22,777 nucleotides of DNA from an uncultured Erysipelotrichaceae bacterium (GTDB taxonomy: Bacteria > Bacillota_I > Bacilli_A > RF39 > UBA660): the NCBI GenBank assembly GCA_902772675.1, contig CACYBN010000140.1, positions 1-22,777 on the forward strand, written 5' to 3'. The notes under the pieces were generated by a model. That model saw nothing but the letters and a program-made list of their open reading frames with translations, was not told where the DNA came from and ran no database searches. A program made the position numbers and the translations under genes. Positions 1 through 8,615 of this stretch are shown one piece after another; positions within the stretch are counted from its first letter, which is position 1; the number at the start of each line of letters is the position of its first letter.

Positions 1-102
1 AGTTTGTTCTCCAGTTTGAGTTTGTTCTCCAGTTTGAGTTTGTTCTTCAGTTTGTGTTTGTTCTTCAGTTTGAGTTTGTTCTTCAGTTTGTGTTTGTTCT
101 TG
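1..102 (-). repeat. 18-bp tandem repeat encoding E-Q-T-Q-T-E type hexapeptides
   Basis: On the plus strand the unit agtttgttctccagtttg occurs five times in a row with one- or two-base differences (1-90), plus a partial copy. The array continues off the left edge. Degenerate relatives extend to about 275. It lies in frame inside the large minus-strand gene, so changes in copy number would lengthen or shorten the protein without a frameshift. Confidence 0.9.
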
Positions 103-2727
103 ATGTTCTCCTTCTACAGGAACTTCTCCTTCAACTACTGTTTCTTCAGTTTGAGTTTCCTCAGTTTGAGTTTGTTCAGTTTGAGTTCCTTCTTCAACTG
201 TTACTTCTCCCTCTTCAACTGTTCCCTCAGTTTGAGTTCCTTCAGTTTGAGTTTGTTCTTCAGTTTTAACTCCTTCAGTAGTTTGTTCTGTTTTTTGCTC
301 TGTAGTTTGTTCTTGATTATTTAATTCTTCCATTTCTGCTATAGCAGCATCAGAAACTTGTTTCATTTCTTGTCCAACAGCAATTGCAGTTGAAATTTCT
401 GATTGCATTTGACTAACATATCCAGAAACAAATCTATCTTTTAATTGTGATCTAGCACTTGCCCAATCAGTTCCCATTCCTCTAGCAATAGCATCTTGTT
501 CTTCAGCAGATAATCCATTCAAGTAATTTTCTGCTGCTGCATCAGCTGCAGCTTGAATTTGACCATCATCATCAGAAACTGAAACTCCACCAAATGCACT
601 ACCATATGCTAATCCGTTAGCAAATGTCATATCATCTAAGTTATATGTAGCATTGTTAGCTGGGTCAGTTACTGATTGACCAAATGAATAAGAATTTGAG
701 TTTGCATAAGAGTTAGCAGCTGTTTGTCCATATCCAGCAGCATTTTCTAATGCTAATGAAGCTTCAATAACTTGTTGTTGTTCTGCTACTTCTTGTTGTT
801 CTTCTGCAGTTAAATCTTCTTCTCCAACTTCTTCAGTTACAGTTTGTTCAGATTCACTTATTACATCACCATTTTCAATAATATAGTCAGATGAGTAATC
901 TCCTGATGGATAATCATCACCAGAGAAATCTAAATCTAAATCATAGTCTACATGACGTCTATTATTAACTAATGTAGCTACATCTCTACTATCTCCTGCA
1001 TAATGTTCAAGAGTACCTAATTTAGTATGTGCAGCTTCAACAATTTGTTGCATTGTTGGTCTATTATCTTGATTTACTGAAGAAACCATAGTTTCGTAAT
1101 TTTCAGCATAAGCTTTAACAGCTGAAACTTTAGAAATTCTTGAAAGTAAATCTTCAGATAAAGGAGTATTAATACTAGCTGCTACTTCATTAGATAAATC
1201 AGTATTTCCAGCTTGGTATAATCCTTGTAGTATTTGCATGTTGATTACAGTAATTTGTGAACTAACATTAACTTTTTCAACAGCTTCCATACTATCTAAA
1301 CCAGTCATTAACTCTTTTATTTCTCTTTCAACTTCATTACATAATCCCATTTGATCAACTAATTCAGTTAAACTTAAATTAGCATCTCTTTCTTCTTGAG
1401 TTGAATTTTCTTCATTCATTACTTGACCATTATCTAATAAGTCAACTAATTCAGTTCCAGATTCAATTATATTTAATCTATAAGTTTGTTTTTCTTCTTC
1501 TGTTAATTCATCAAAGTTTAATCCATAAACTTTTTCAACTAGATATCTAGTTTCTTCTTCAGCACCCATTCCATGGAAAACTAAGAATTGAGTATGCTCA
1601 GTTGAAGCTGATTCAACTAAATTTAATCCTCCATAAACTGTGTCGAATGCAAGTAATCTTGCTAATTTATTAGAAGTAGCATCATTAGTAGCTCCATCTA
1701 ATATATAGTTATAGTAAACATCTCTAATAACTTGATCAGAAGCTTCAGTAGTATGTTCAGCATTAAATTTTAATACATCATTTTCAAATTGCTCAAAATA
1801 TGTTCTTGCTTGTTCATCATGGAAAATTTCAGCAAGTCCGCTTGGTTCTACTGAGTTCATGTAGTAAGTAATCATTTTACTACGAGCAGATTCTAATAAA
1901 TCCATAGCTTCTTCAGAAGTTATATCATAATCACCAAATATTGCATAAATATCTTCAGGTTCACTATAGTTAGCATAAGTTGTTAAAATTAGAGCTTCTT
2001 CAAAAGATAAATCTAAGTATGTTTCTCCATCTTCTTCTAATCTAAAGTTACCTTCCTTATGAGTTTGAGTATGGAATGTTTCAACTAATTTCATTGCATC
2101 TTCAGAAGCAACTCTTCTTAGATCATTCTCACTCATACTACTCATTAATGTAGCAAATTCAGAATTATCTTCTACAGCTTCAGTAGTTGTAGTTTCTTCT
2201 TCTGTTGTATTTTCTTCTTTTGTTGTATTTTCTTCTTTTGTTGTATTTTCTTCTTTTGTTGTAGTTGCTGCAGTTGTATCAGCAGCTGCTTCAGTATTAG
2301 CATCTACATCTTTTCCATTTATAACATCTAAGTCCTTTTGAAGTTGTGTAAAATGCCCTTGTAATGCTTGAGCTCCAAGAGTAGCACCTGCACCACCTAA
2401 AGCACCTAATGCAGTTCCAATTGCTACAGCACCTCTTCCGAAATGACGATTATCCTCAACAGGTACTTCTTCATATTCAACTACTGGTTCTACTGTTTCT
2501 CTTAATCTCTCTATTTCTTCTTCATCAGTTATTTCTTCACCAAATTTATCTTCATATGCATCTGCTATATCATCTTTTGAAGCATCTGCTGGTAAACCAG
2601 CAGCATTTTTTAAATAGTTTTCAATATTATCTTTTCCAGTAATTTCTTCTGCATGTCCGTCAGCGAAAGTGACGATTATGTCGTCACCATCACTACCGAT
2701 CCAATTAATTCTATCTATATTATCCAT
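1..2727 (-). CDS. Large Glu/Thr/Gln-rich putative surface protein (3' end beyond window)
   Basis: The frame is open from an ATG at 2727 to the left edge, giving 909 codons with no stop, so the C-terminus is missing. A strong AGGAGG overlaps the stop codon of the upstream gene and sits 7 nt before the ATG. There is no N-terminal signal peptide. The first 95 residues are acidic, followed by a Gly/Ala-rich hydrophobic stretch (about 98-122) that could be one membrane pass. A Thr/Lys/Glu repeat linker follows (about 155-180), then a long acidic, probably helical region (about 185-600). A Gln/Ala-rich region comes next, and the visible end is a Glu-Gln-Thr hexapeptide repeat. I do not recognise the family. 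Co-transcription with a single-pass surface protein suggests an envelope role, which is inference. The long open frame, RBS and composition make coding certain. Confidence 0.9.
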   Translation of the reverse strand, partial: MDNIDRINWIGSDGDDIIVTFADGHAEEITGKDNIENYLKNAAGLPADASKDDIADAYEDKFGEEITDEEEIERLRETVEPVVEYEEVPVEDNRHFGRGAVAIGTALGALGGAGATLGAQALQGHFTQLQKDLDVINGKDVDANTEAAADTTAATTTKEENTTKEENTTKEENTTEEETTTTEAVEDNSEFATLMSSMSENDLRRVASEDAMKLVETFHTQTHKEGNFRLEEDGETYLDLSFEEALILTTYANYSEPEDIYAIFGDYDITSEEAMDLLESARSKMITYYMNSVEPSGLAEIFHDEQARTYFEQFENDVLKFNAEHTTEASDQVIRDVYYNYILDGATNDATSNKLARLLAFDTVYGGLNLVESASTEHTQFLVFHGMGAEEETRYLVEKVYGLNFDELTEEEKQTYRLNIIESGTELVDLLDNGQVMNEENSTQEERDANLSLTELVDQMGLCNEVEREIKELMTGLDSMEAVEKVNVSSQITVINMQILQGLYQAGNTDLSNEVAASINTPLSEDLLSRISKVSAVKAYAENYETMVSSVNQDNRPTMQQIVEAAHTKLGTLEHYAGDSRDVATLVNNRRHVDYDLDLDFSGDDYPSGDYSSDYIIENGDVISESEQTVTEEVGEEDLTAEEQQEVAEQQQVIEASLALENAAGYGQTAANSYANSNSYSFGQSVTDPANNATYNLDDMTFANGLAYGSAFGGVSVSDDDGQIQAAADAAAENYLNGLSAEEQDAIARGMGTDWASARSQLKDRFVSGYVSQMQSEISTAIAVGQEMKQVSDAAIAEMEELNNQEQTTEQKTEQTTEGVKTEEQTQTEGTQTEGTVEEGEVTVEEGTQTEQTQTEETQTEETVVEGEVPVEGEHQEQTQTEEQTQTEEQTQTEEQTQTGEQTQTGEQT
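2204..2257 (-). repeat. Three perfect 18-bp repeats encoding T-T-K-E-E-N
   Basis: The plus-strand unit gttgtattttcttctttt is present three times without a mismatch (2204-2221, 2222-2239, 2240-2257), with a partly matching edge on each side. It encodes a Thr-Lys-Glu linker just after the putative membrane segment of the large protein. The lack of divergence suggests recent expansion by slippage. Confidence 0.9.
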
Positions 2728-2738
2728 AAATTAACCTC

Positions 2739-5177
2739 CTAATTTGTTAATCTCTTAACACCAGTCATCTTATAACCAGCATCTAGTAAAGTTTTATCAT
2801 TATATACGCTCCACTTGTAATCAGTGTAAGCTTCTCTTACTACTGTACGAGATCTATATTTATATTTACATACTGTCTTATAATTAATTGTTCTCTTCTT
2901 TTCATATCCCACAATTGCGTCATAAGTAGTATATAAAGTAGTGTCTTTAGTTTCATAACCAGTACACTTAGTAGTAATACTACTTCCGGTTACTATAGTA
3001 TCAGTAGCTGTTACTGTAGATACGCTTCTTGTATATTTCTTCCATGTTGTATATGGAGTTGTTGTACATTTAGTACCACATCTATCCCAGTCCATTCCAA
3101 CAAATACATATTTAACACTTAAAGTATCTGTAGGTGGAGAAGATAGACTTACAAGTCCAACATAATTCCATCCATCTGTAACTTTAATTGCATAAACCTT
3201 TGTAGATGTTGTTGTAGTTCTATAATACTTCCATCCTGCACAAGATTTTTCAGTTACTTTTCCAGTTTCTTTTACTTGTTTAGCTTTAATAGCATCACCA
3301 TTACTATAAGTATAACTAGCTATTTCTTGAGTTGGTTCTAATTTAACTGATTCATAAGTTGAAGTTTTCTTAAATTCTGGTGGTTTACTACAATCATATG
3401 TCTTAGTAGTCCATCCTGACCAAGCACCATATTGTGTAGCTATATATTTATAGTATTGATATTCATAAGTTTGTTTTTTCTTTGTTACTTTAATACTACA
3501 AATATTAGTATTTCCAGCATTGTCTTTTACATATCCATAAACTGTATGAGTACCAGTTGTTGTAATAGTATAACTACTATTCTTTTCATATGTAGTAGAT
3601 TTTCCTATTCCATATGAATGCATTCCACTAGTAACATCATTCTTAGATTTGAATCCAATTACAATATTGCTTGTATATTCTCCGCTAGATGTCGCAGTAC
3701 CACTAATTACACTTAATGAACAATTAGGTTTTGTTGCATCTCTCTTAATTGTAATACTACATTTAGCTTTATAACCATTTGAATCTTTTACATATCCATA
3801 GATTGTATATGTACCATCTTTACTTAATGTATAAGATGAGTTTCCGTATGTTTCACCTGTACCAATTCCGTAAGAAACAATCTTTGCACCATTTGTACTA
3901 GATTTAGACTTAAACTTAACTGTTACATTTCCAACATACCATTTATTGTTTCCCATTGTTCCAGTTGCTTCAAGTGAACAGTCTGGATCAGAAATAACAC
4001 CTTTATCACTTGCTATCTTAACAGTAGCCTTACATGATTTAGTATGACCAGCTTTATCTTTTACATATCCATATACTGTATGAGATCCTTCACCACTAAC
4101 AGTGTAAGAAGTCTTACCATTATATGTAACTTTACTAGATTCAGCTACTCCATATGAAGCTATTCCACTAGTAGCATCTGTTCTACTACTAAATCCTATC
4201 TTAACTCTTCCAACATAATGACCAGAAGCATTCATTGTTCCACTTAATACTTTAACTGAACAATCAGGATCATTTGTATCTTTCTTAACAGTTATTGTAC
4301 ATACAGCAGTTTTACCATTTGAATCTTTTACATATCCATATACTTTAGTAGTTCCATCTTTAGAAACTGTTAAAGCAGTATTATTGTTGTATGTTGCAGC
4401 AGATGATGTTGAAATACCATAAGCTTTTATAGTAGCTCCTGATGCAGTAGTAGTTTTAGATTTAAATCTAACTTTTACTTTATCAACATACCATCCATTA
4501 TTTCCTGTTGTTCCTGATGCAATTTCTAATATGCATCTTGGACCAGATACTGTAGTCTTTTCAGTTGTTGGAGTCTTTGGTGTTTTTGGGGTTTTTGGTG
4601 TCTTTGGAGTACTTGGTGTTTCAGATGTTGGTTTCTTAGTTGGAGTTTCTTGTTTTTCACAAACACCACTCTCATTAGTACAATAAGAATAACATCCAAT
4701 ATGTACTAAAATGTAATCTTCATCATCATTACATTTTAAATATACTTTCATCAAGTATTCATTTTCTTGTTTAGTTACTAATACATAAGAATTATTAGCA
4801 TCACAAGTGTCACCATTCTTATCTGTAAATTCTAGTAATAAATGTAAATTAACCATTTCTTTTAAAGTTAACTTAGATTCATCACCAACATTTTTTGGTA
4901 ATCTCTCAGTTGTATAGTATAGAATTCCTGCTTCCTTCATTTCTTGAATATTAGCATTGAAAATTCTATTTGTAATAGCAGTAAGATCTACATTACCACT
5001 ACTATTTGTACCACTACCATTTCCATTACCATTTCCACCATTGTTATTTTGTAATGTGGAATTGATTCTAGCAGGTAATAGCCATAGTAATAATAGTACG
5101 AATATTATTACTAAGATTAATTTTAGAAGAAAATCTCTAATAGGAGTTCCTCTCTTTACTTCCTCTTCAGCGTACAT
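2739..5177 (-). CDS. Single-pass surface protein with four Ig-like disulphide repeats
   Basis: This 812-aa protein has a basic/acidic N-tail and one strong membrane segment (about 17-35), then a Gly/Asn linker (44-62). A small Cys-containing domain follows (about 63-175). A Pro/Thr linker with repeated T-P-K (178-207) leads to four repeats of about 80 residues (215-299, 306-389, 400-479, 486-566). Each repeat starts and ends with a Cys and carries a Y-G-Y-V-K-D-x-x-G motif before the second Cys, as expected for an extracellular beta-sandwich with one disulphide. The tail (570-812) is rich in Tyr, Thr and Lys. The membrane segment with a short cytoplasmic N-terminus predicts an exported body. 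GGGGGAG lies 11 nt before the ATG, and the gene starts 2 nt after the Smr stop. Adhesion or cell-wall binding is plausible but not shown; I cannot name the family. Confidence 0.93.
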   Translation of the reverse strand: MYAEEEVKRGTPIRDFLLKLILVIIFVLLLLWLLPARINSTLQNNNGGNGNGNGSGTNSSGNVDLTAITNRIFNANIQEMKEAGILYYTTERLPKNVGDESKLTLKEMVNLHLLLEFTDKNGDTCDANNSYVLVTKQENEYLMKVYLKCNDDEDYILVHIGCYSYCTNESGVCEKQETPTKKPTSETPSTPKTPKTPKTPKTPTTEKTTVSGPRCILEIASGTTGNNGWYVDKVKVRFKSKTTTASGATIKAYGISTSSAATYNNNTALTVSKDGTTKVYGYVKDSNGKTAVCTITVKKDTNDPDCSVKVLSGTMNASGHYVGRVKIGFSSRTDATSGIASYGVAESSKVTYNGKTSYTVSGEGSHTVYGYVKDKAGHTKSCKATVKIASDKGVISDPDCSLEATGTMGNNKWYVGNVTVKFKSKSSTNGAKIVSYGIGTGETYGNSSYTLSKDGTYTIYGYVKDSNGYKAKCSITIKRDATKPNCSLSVISGTATSSGEYTSNIVIGFKSKNDVTSGMHSYGIGKSTTYEKNSSYTITTTGTHTVYGYVKDNAGNTNICSIKVTKKKQTYEYQYYKYIATQYGAWSGWTTKTYDCSKPPEFKKTSTYESVKLEPTQEIASYTYSNGDAIKAKQVKETGKVTEKSCAGWKYYRTTTTSTKVYAIKVTDGWNYVGLVSLSSPPTDTLSVKYVFVGMDWDRCGTKCTTTPYTTWKKYTRSVSTVTATDTIVTGSSITTKCTGYETKDTTLYTTYDAIVGYEKKRTINYKTVCKYKYRSRTVVREAYTDYKWSVYNDKTLLDAGYKMTGVKRLTN

Positions 5178-5179
5178 AC

Positions 5180-5491
5180 TTAAATCTTCTCCCCCTTCGA
5201 GTTATGTCGGTTATTATACTCTTTTAGTGCTTTTTTGTCAATATTTTCCTTCAATTTTACCAGTGTACATCCACTATTGAAATTATCTAGTTTAAACTCA
5301 TCTACATATTTGCTAATTCTCAGCATATCATGCACTTCCTTTTTCAATATTCCCTGACCTATACCATGTATTATAGCAAGTTCGTACTTTCCCATACTAT
5401 AACAATCTATAATAAATTCTTTAACAAGAATTCTGGCACTTCCTCTATTCTCACCATGTAAATCAATCGATGGCAAATTATTGTTGTACAT
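5180..5491 (-). CDS. Stand-alone Smr (MutS2 C-terminal-like) domain protein
   Basis: A protein of about 103 aa that is almost entirely one Smr domain. It has the N-terminal D-L-H-G motif and the central I-I-H-G-I-G-Q-G-I-L-K-K motif, matching the family pattern HGxGxGxL. Smr domains are known as nucleic-acid endonuclease or nicking modules in MutS2 and in small proteins. Here no MutS core is attached, so the target is unknown. The frame allows an ATG at 5500 or 5491. The second is preferred because GAG lies 6 nt upstream and it gives the usual short lead into the domain. Either start overlaps the end of the kinase gene, indicating translational coupling. The stop is 2 nt before the next start. 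Confidence 0.85.
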   Translation of the reverse strand: MYNNNLPSIDLHGENRGSARILVKEFIIDCYSMGKYELAIIHGIGQGILKKEVHDMLRISKYVDEFKLDNFNSGCTLVKLKENIDKKALKEYNNRHNSKGEKI

Positions 5492-6389
5492 TAAGCTCAT
5501 TATATTTATCCATTATTTCTTCAAGTGGGAAAATAGAATTTCTTCCTCCCATTCTAGTTATAGATAATGCTCCTGTTATATTAGATATTTTCATAGTAGT
5601 TAAAATATCATAATCATGAGCTACACAATAAGTAAATGCTCCATGATAAATATCACCAGCTCCAGTAGTATCAACTGCTTCAACTTTAATACTAGGAACC
5701 ATTTTATATCCATCATCATAAGTAAAGCATCCTTTATCTTCAAGAGTAATAATGATATTATTCTTAAACTCTCTCTTTAATTTATCATAAATATCAATTA
5801 AAGTCTTCATATCATTAAAATCAATTTTAGATTTTGTATATTGTTCTGCAAAATCATGTGAACAAACTACATAATCTACCATTTTTGCTAATTCAATAGT
5901 ATTTTCTCTTAAAGATCCAGCATCAATTATTTTCTTAGCTTTAGGATTTTTCTTAATAGCTTCTTTTGCAAACTCTGGTTCATAACCATCAAGTAAGATT
6001 GCATCAAAGTCATCATCATCAATATCCATTTTTGTCATTACAGCGTTTTTAGATTTATCAGTTAATATTGTTCTAGTAGCATCACCTAAATTAGTAATTA
6101 TATAACTACTTGTTGTTCTAATATCATCTCTAGTCTCTAAATATTTCATATTAACGCCAATTTTTTCAAATTCTTTTTTTATTTGATCACCATAATAATC
6201 ATTTCCTACTACTCCAGCAAAATATGTATCTACTCCCCACATAGAAAGTAAATAAGCGCAGTTAGAAGCACTTCCACCACCACATTCTACTTTTTCACCA
6301 TCTATTCTATTCTTTTGGTTTTCTACAGGATAATTATTTACTGGTAATGTAACGTCATATGCTGCGTTACCTATGCATAATATCTTCAT
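5478..6389 (-). CDS. PfkB-family carbohydrate (ribokinase-like) kinase
   Basis: A 303-aa cytoplasmic sugar or nucleoside kinase. It starts with the Rossmann-like strand M-K-I-L-C-I-G-N-A-A-Y-D. The substrate-binding G-G-G-S-A-S-N motif is at 37-43. The PfkB signature D-T-T-G-A-G-D at 240-246 contains the catalytic base Asp and the anion hole. Length is normal for the ribokinase family. The frame extends to a GTG at 6401, but the ATG at 6389 is preferred: AAAGGTG lies 9 nt upstream and the protein then begins at the first conserved strand. The substrate cannot be read from sequence. It is the first gene of a run with the Smr and two surface-protein genes. A TATAAT box lies at 6407-6412, close to the RBS. 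Confidence 0.92.
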   Translation of the reverse strand: MKILCIGNAAYDVTLPVNNYPVENQKNRIDGEKVECGGGSASNCAYLLSMWGVDTYFAGVVGNDYYGDQIKKEFEKIGVNMKYLETRDDIRTTSSYIITNLGDATRTILTDKSKNAVMTKMDIDDDDFDAILLDGYEPEFAKEAIKKNPKAKKIIDAGSLRENTIELAKMVDYVVCSHDFAEQYTKSKIDFNDMKTLIDIYDKLKREFKNNIIITLEDKGCFTYDDGYKMVPSIKVEAVDTTGAGDIYHGAFTYCVAHDYDILTTMKISNITGALSITRMGGRNSIFPLEEIMDKYNELNVQQ

Positions 6390-6503
6390 ACCCTTTATCA
6401 CCTTTTATTATATTGTAGCAAAAATTGATAGGTAATAAAAGACTTTTTCATCTAAATTGGCAATAAATGTCAATAAAAAAAGCAATTTGAAAATAATTGA
6501 TTC

Positions 6504-6599
6504 TTAATTATAATTTCTTTTATTATTTTTAGCCATTCCATCAAATACATTATTAGTATTTACTCTCTCTATTAGATCTAAATCTGATTCATAAATACT
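6504..6599 (-). pseudogene. In-frame coding-like extension after an amber stop
   Basis: Directly after the TAG that ends the 143-aa gene (6600-6602), the same frame stays open for 31 codons to a TAA at 6504-6506. It reads S-I-Y-E-S-D-L-D-L-I-E-R-V-N and so on, with normal composition for this genome. It looks like the original C-terminus cut off by one base change, making the upstream protein either truncated or occasionally read through. Confidence 0.5.
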
Positions 6600-7031
6600 C
6601 TAATTTAAAGAACTAGCAAGACGTAATAATTTTAAAATATTCATAAGAGTTCTTCTATCTTTTTCAAGTAATGAAAATGGAATAGCAATTCCTTCTATTT
6701 TATCTAAAGGTATTTCATCTCTAACATGATATTCATCTTTAAAAATATTAACTCTATCTTTATCAGGATTAAATGGTCCACATCTAAATTCAGGTTTAAT
6801 TGCACTAATATCATCACTAATTATAAATGTTGGTTTTCCAAATATCCATCCAAAGAAACAAGAGTCAGAAGAATAATCACTTACTTCATCTATTTTGCCT
6901 ATACTTATATAATCATCTCCATTATATAAAGTATCATAATCAGTTTGTCTTTTATTTTTACTTTTTATTCCACCAGATTCAATTATTTTAATCATTGTAT
7001 CTAAAGAATCAGTTCCACGATAATATGCCAT
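6600..7031 (-). CDS. 143-aa protein of unknown function, possible ADP-ribosyltransferase-like N-terminus
   Basis: The ATG at 7031 follows a GGTGATGGGGG purine stretch that can act as RBS. The N-terminus M-A-Y-Y-R-G-T, then I-I-E-S-G-G-I-K-S and G-D-D-Y-I-S-I, has the order seen in ADP-ribosyltransferase and RNA 2'-phosphotransferase folds (H/R-G-T, then an 'I-x-x-G-G-I' helix end, then a Y-x-S strand). This is a weak resemblance, not an identification. The rest has a Gly/Phe/Trp patch (about 58-70) and a Leu/Arg-rich C-terminus. An in-frame amber codon may have shortened it by 31 residues. A TG-T-TAAAAT box upstream (near 7052) suggests its own promoter. No partner gene or antitoxin is adjacent. 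Confidence 0.75.
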   Translation of the reverse strand: MAYYRGTDSLDTMIKIIESGGIKSKNKRQTDYDTLYNGDDYISIGKIDEVSDYSSDSCFFGWIFGKPTFIISDDISAIKPEFRCGPFNPDKDRVNIFKDEYHVRDEIPLDKIEGIAIPFSLLEKDRRTLMNILKLLRLASSLN

Positions 7032-7114
7032 CCCCCATCACCGGCATTTATTTTAACACAAATTGCATAAATAAAAAAATAAGAATTATCTTACTTAAAT
7101 ATATTCCTTATATC

Positions 7115-7144
7115 AAAAAATAGTTAACGGTATGTTAACTATTT
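7115..7144 (-). terminator. Intrinsic terminator of the acyltransferase gene
   Basis: A perfect 11-bp inverted repeat, AAATAGTTAAC / GTTAACTATTT, has a 5-nt loop (7118-7144). On the minus strand it is followed by a T-run (7115-7120), starting 4 nt after the stop codon of the 7149-8222 gene. Confidence 0.88.
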
Positions 7145-7148
7145 ACAT

Positions 7149-8222
7149 TTAAAATCCTACTAGTTTTTTTATAATTGGAATTTTTGATAATACATAAGTA
7201 ATTACAAAAGAATATATAAACATATATAAACAAATAGTTAATGTTATTAATATTCCATTAAAATTATTATCTAATACATAATCTAAAATAATTTCATAAG
7301 ATGGGAATCTCTTCATTAATAAATGAAGAATATATATACCAAAAACATATTTACCTAAATTAGATATAAATAATAAGATCTTATTGATTTTAATATGTTC
7401 AAAGAAATATTTAAGTGTAATAAATATAGTTACTGCATTAACACATACAAAACTATTATGAAACATTTGAGAAGAACCTTCATTTAATATTCCAGTTACT
7501 CTATATCCAAAATAAGTCATAAACATAGAAAATACTATACAACTAATATTAACTATCCATAAATATAATAAATTCTTTTTCTTTATATCTAATTTATTTT
7601 CAATATAATAACCTAATAAAGGATATAAAAATATTATATTTGTACACCATAATGGTGTTAATAAATAACAATAAGATAATTGTTGCTTAAATAAAGCATA
7701 TGTTAAAGTTGGAACAAATCCATTTAAAATAATTACCAAAACTATTAAATAATTGAATAAGTTAGAATTTAATTCTTTAGATATAATTCTTAAAAAAGGA
7801 TGAGATAACAATAAAAATAGATACATGTATAAATACCAAAAATGAGATGAAAAATTACATGTAATTAATTTTTTTAAAAATACTCTTAAATGAAAATCTA
7901 AATTATTATTATGTAGATCAAATAAGTGATATATCAAAGAAAAAACAAATATAATAATTAAAAATCTAATTATTTTGGTTATATATTGTTTCATATTATA
8001 ATCTTTTCTAAGTAATAAAATACCAGAAATCATAAAAAAGACTGGAACTGCAAACTTGCATAATATAGAAAAGAACAAATAAATCCAAAACATAATAGTG
8101 GATGGTTTTCTAACACTAAACATAAAGAATCCATAAATTCCAGTATGATTATATATAACAAATAATATAGAAATAATTCTAATAAATTCTAAATATAATA
8201 TTTTATTTTTTGATTTGTTCAT
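7149..8222 (-). CDS. Membrane acyltransferase, acyltransferase-3 (OafA/YiaH-like) family
   Basis: A 357-aa polytopic protein with about ten hydrophobic segments. Its N-terminus, Y-L-E-F-I-R-I-I-S-I-L-F-V-I-Y-N-H, carries the E/D-x-x-R and H of acyltransferase family 3. V-F-F-M-I-S-G-I-L-L-L lies near residue 65. Members move O- or N-acyl groups (acetyl, succinyl) onto cell-surface polysaccharides from the membrane. The frame extends to a TTG at 8228, but the ATG at 8222 is preferred because GAGAGGG lies 8 nt upstream. The gene stands alone, with its own promoter and terminator. The substrate is not predictable, as no polysaccharide genes are adjacent. Confidence 0.9.
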   Translation of the reverse strand: MNKSKNKILYLEFIRIISILFVIYNHTGIYGFFMFSVRKPSTIMFWIYLFFSILCKFAVPVFFMISGILLLRKDYNMKQYITKIIRFLIIIFVFSLIYHLFDLHNNNLDFHLRVFLKKLITCNFSSHFWYLYMYLFLLLSHPFLRIISKELNSNLFNYLIVLVIILNGFVPTLTYALFKQQLSYCYLLTPLWCTNIIFLYPLLGYYIENKLDIKKKNLLYLWIVNISCIVFSMFMTYFGYRVTGILNEGSSQMFHNSFVCVNAVTIFITLKYFFEHIKINKILLFISNLGKYVFGIYILHLLMKRFPSYEIILDYVLDNNFNGILITLTICLYMFIYSFVITYVLSKIPIIKKLVGF

Positions 8223-8257
8223 AAACAAAACCCTCTCTAATTTTCTAATACTATTTT

Positions 8258-8266
8258 AGTATATCA
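8258..8266 (-). promoter_or_regulatory. Extended -10 promoter element of the acyltransferase gene
   Basis: On the minus strand the sequence TGATATACT (TG-n-TATACT) lies about 36 nt before the ATG at 8222, immediately after the T-run of an upstream terminator. No convincing -35 box is visible. Confidence 0.5.
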
Positions 8267-8291
8267 AAAAAAGTAGATAAATATCTACTTT
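8266..8291 (-). terminator. Intrinsic terminator upstream of the acyltransferase gene
   Basis: The minus strand reads AAAGTAGATA, a tight loop, TATCTACTTT, then a T-run. It faces left, so it would stop transcripts arriving from the right, such as read-through from the 231-aa gene across the decayed plus-strand ORF. Confidence 0.7.
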
Positions 8292-8328
8292 AAACATCTA
8301 ATATTGCTAACATTATTACTCCGATTAG

Positions 8329-8604
8329 TACTATGGTCAATTTAGAATAGAATCTAGTTTTGAGCCAGGACCATTATTATTAATTAAAACTGATGGTATT
8401 CCTTTAAGTGAAAAAGATGTTATAGATATAGATTTCATAGATAAAGGAATTTCTATTGCATTAACTAATATCCATGAATCAAATGAATATTTTAAATATT
8501 TTGAAACTACTAGATTAGTTAGTTATAATAAAAAATATTTAATAATACAACTTAGAAATTCAGTTTATATAGAAATGCCAACACAAAAAAGAGGAAGTAT
8601 TTAA
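8329..8604 (+). pseudogene. 5'-truncated plus-strand gene remnant
   Basis: An open frame of 91 codons ends in TAA at 8602-8604 and has codon use typical of this genome. The middle reads F-E-P-G-P-L-L-L-I-K-T-D-G. A stop (8326-8328) precedes it in frame. The first ATG lies near the very end, with no GTG or TTG before it, and there is no RBS, so it is a C-terminal remnant of a lost gene rather than an intact one. I do not recognise the family. A purely antisense chance ORF is unlikely because the opposite strand has no gene here. The last bases overlap the stop codon of the convergent 231-aa gene. Confidence 0.6.
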
Positions 8605-8615
8605 TATTTCCTCTT
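8585..8615. terminator. Palindromic terminator spanning two convergent stop codons
   Basis: AAGAGGAA and TTCCTCTT (589-596 and 608-615 of the 8-kb block) pair, and the stem continues with TATT/AATA. The minus strand continues into six Ts, so it terminates the 231-aa gene well. In the plus direction the tail is only TTATTTC. The stem contains the stop codons of both convergent frames. Confidence 0.75.

Noticed and set aside
1..275. Possible CRISPR array because of regular short repeats
   Set aside because: The 18-bp units are directly adjacent with no unique spacers and keep an open reading frame, so this is a coding tandem repeat.
4..324. Plus-strand Phe/Leu/Ser-rich frames at the left edge
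   Set aside because: They are mirror images of the Glu-Gln-Thr repeat on the minus strand; their low complexity comes from the 18-bp array and they lack an RBS.
3432..3617. 61-aa plus-strand ORF inside the surface-protein gene
   Set aside because: It is antisense to a well-supported coding region, has no RBS, and its hydrophobic composition is a shadow of Thr/Lys/Tyr codons.
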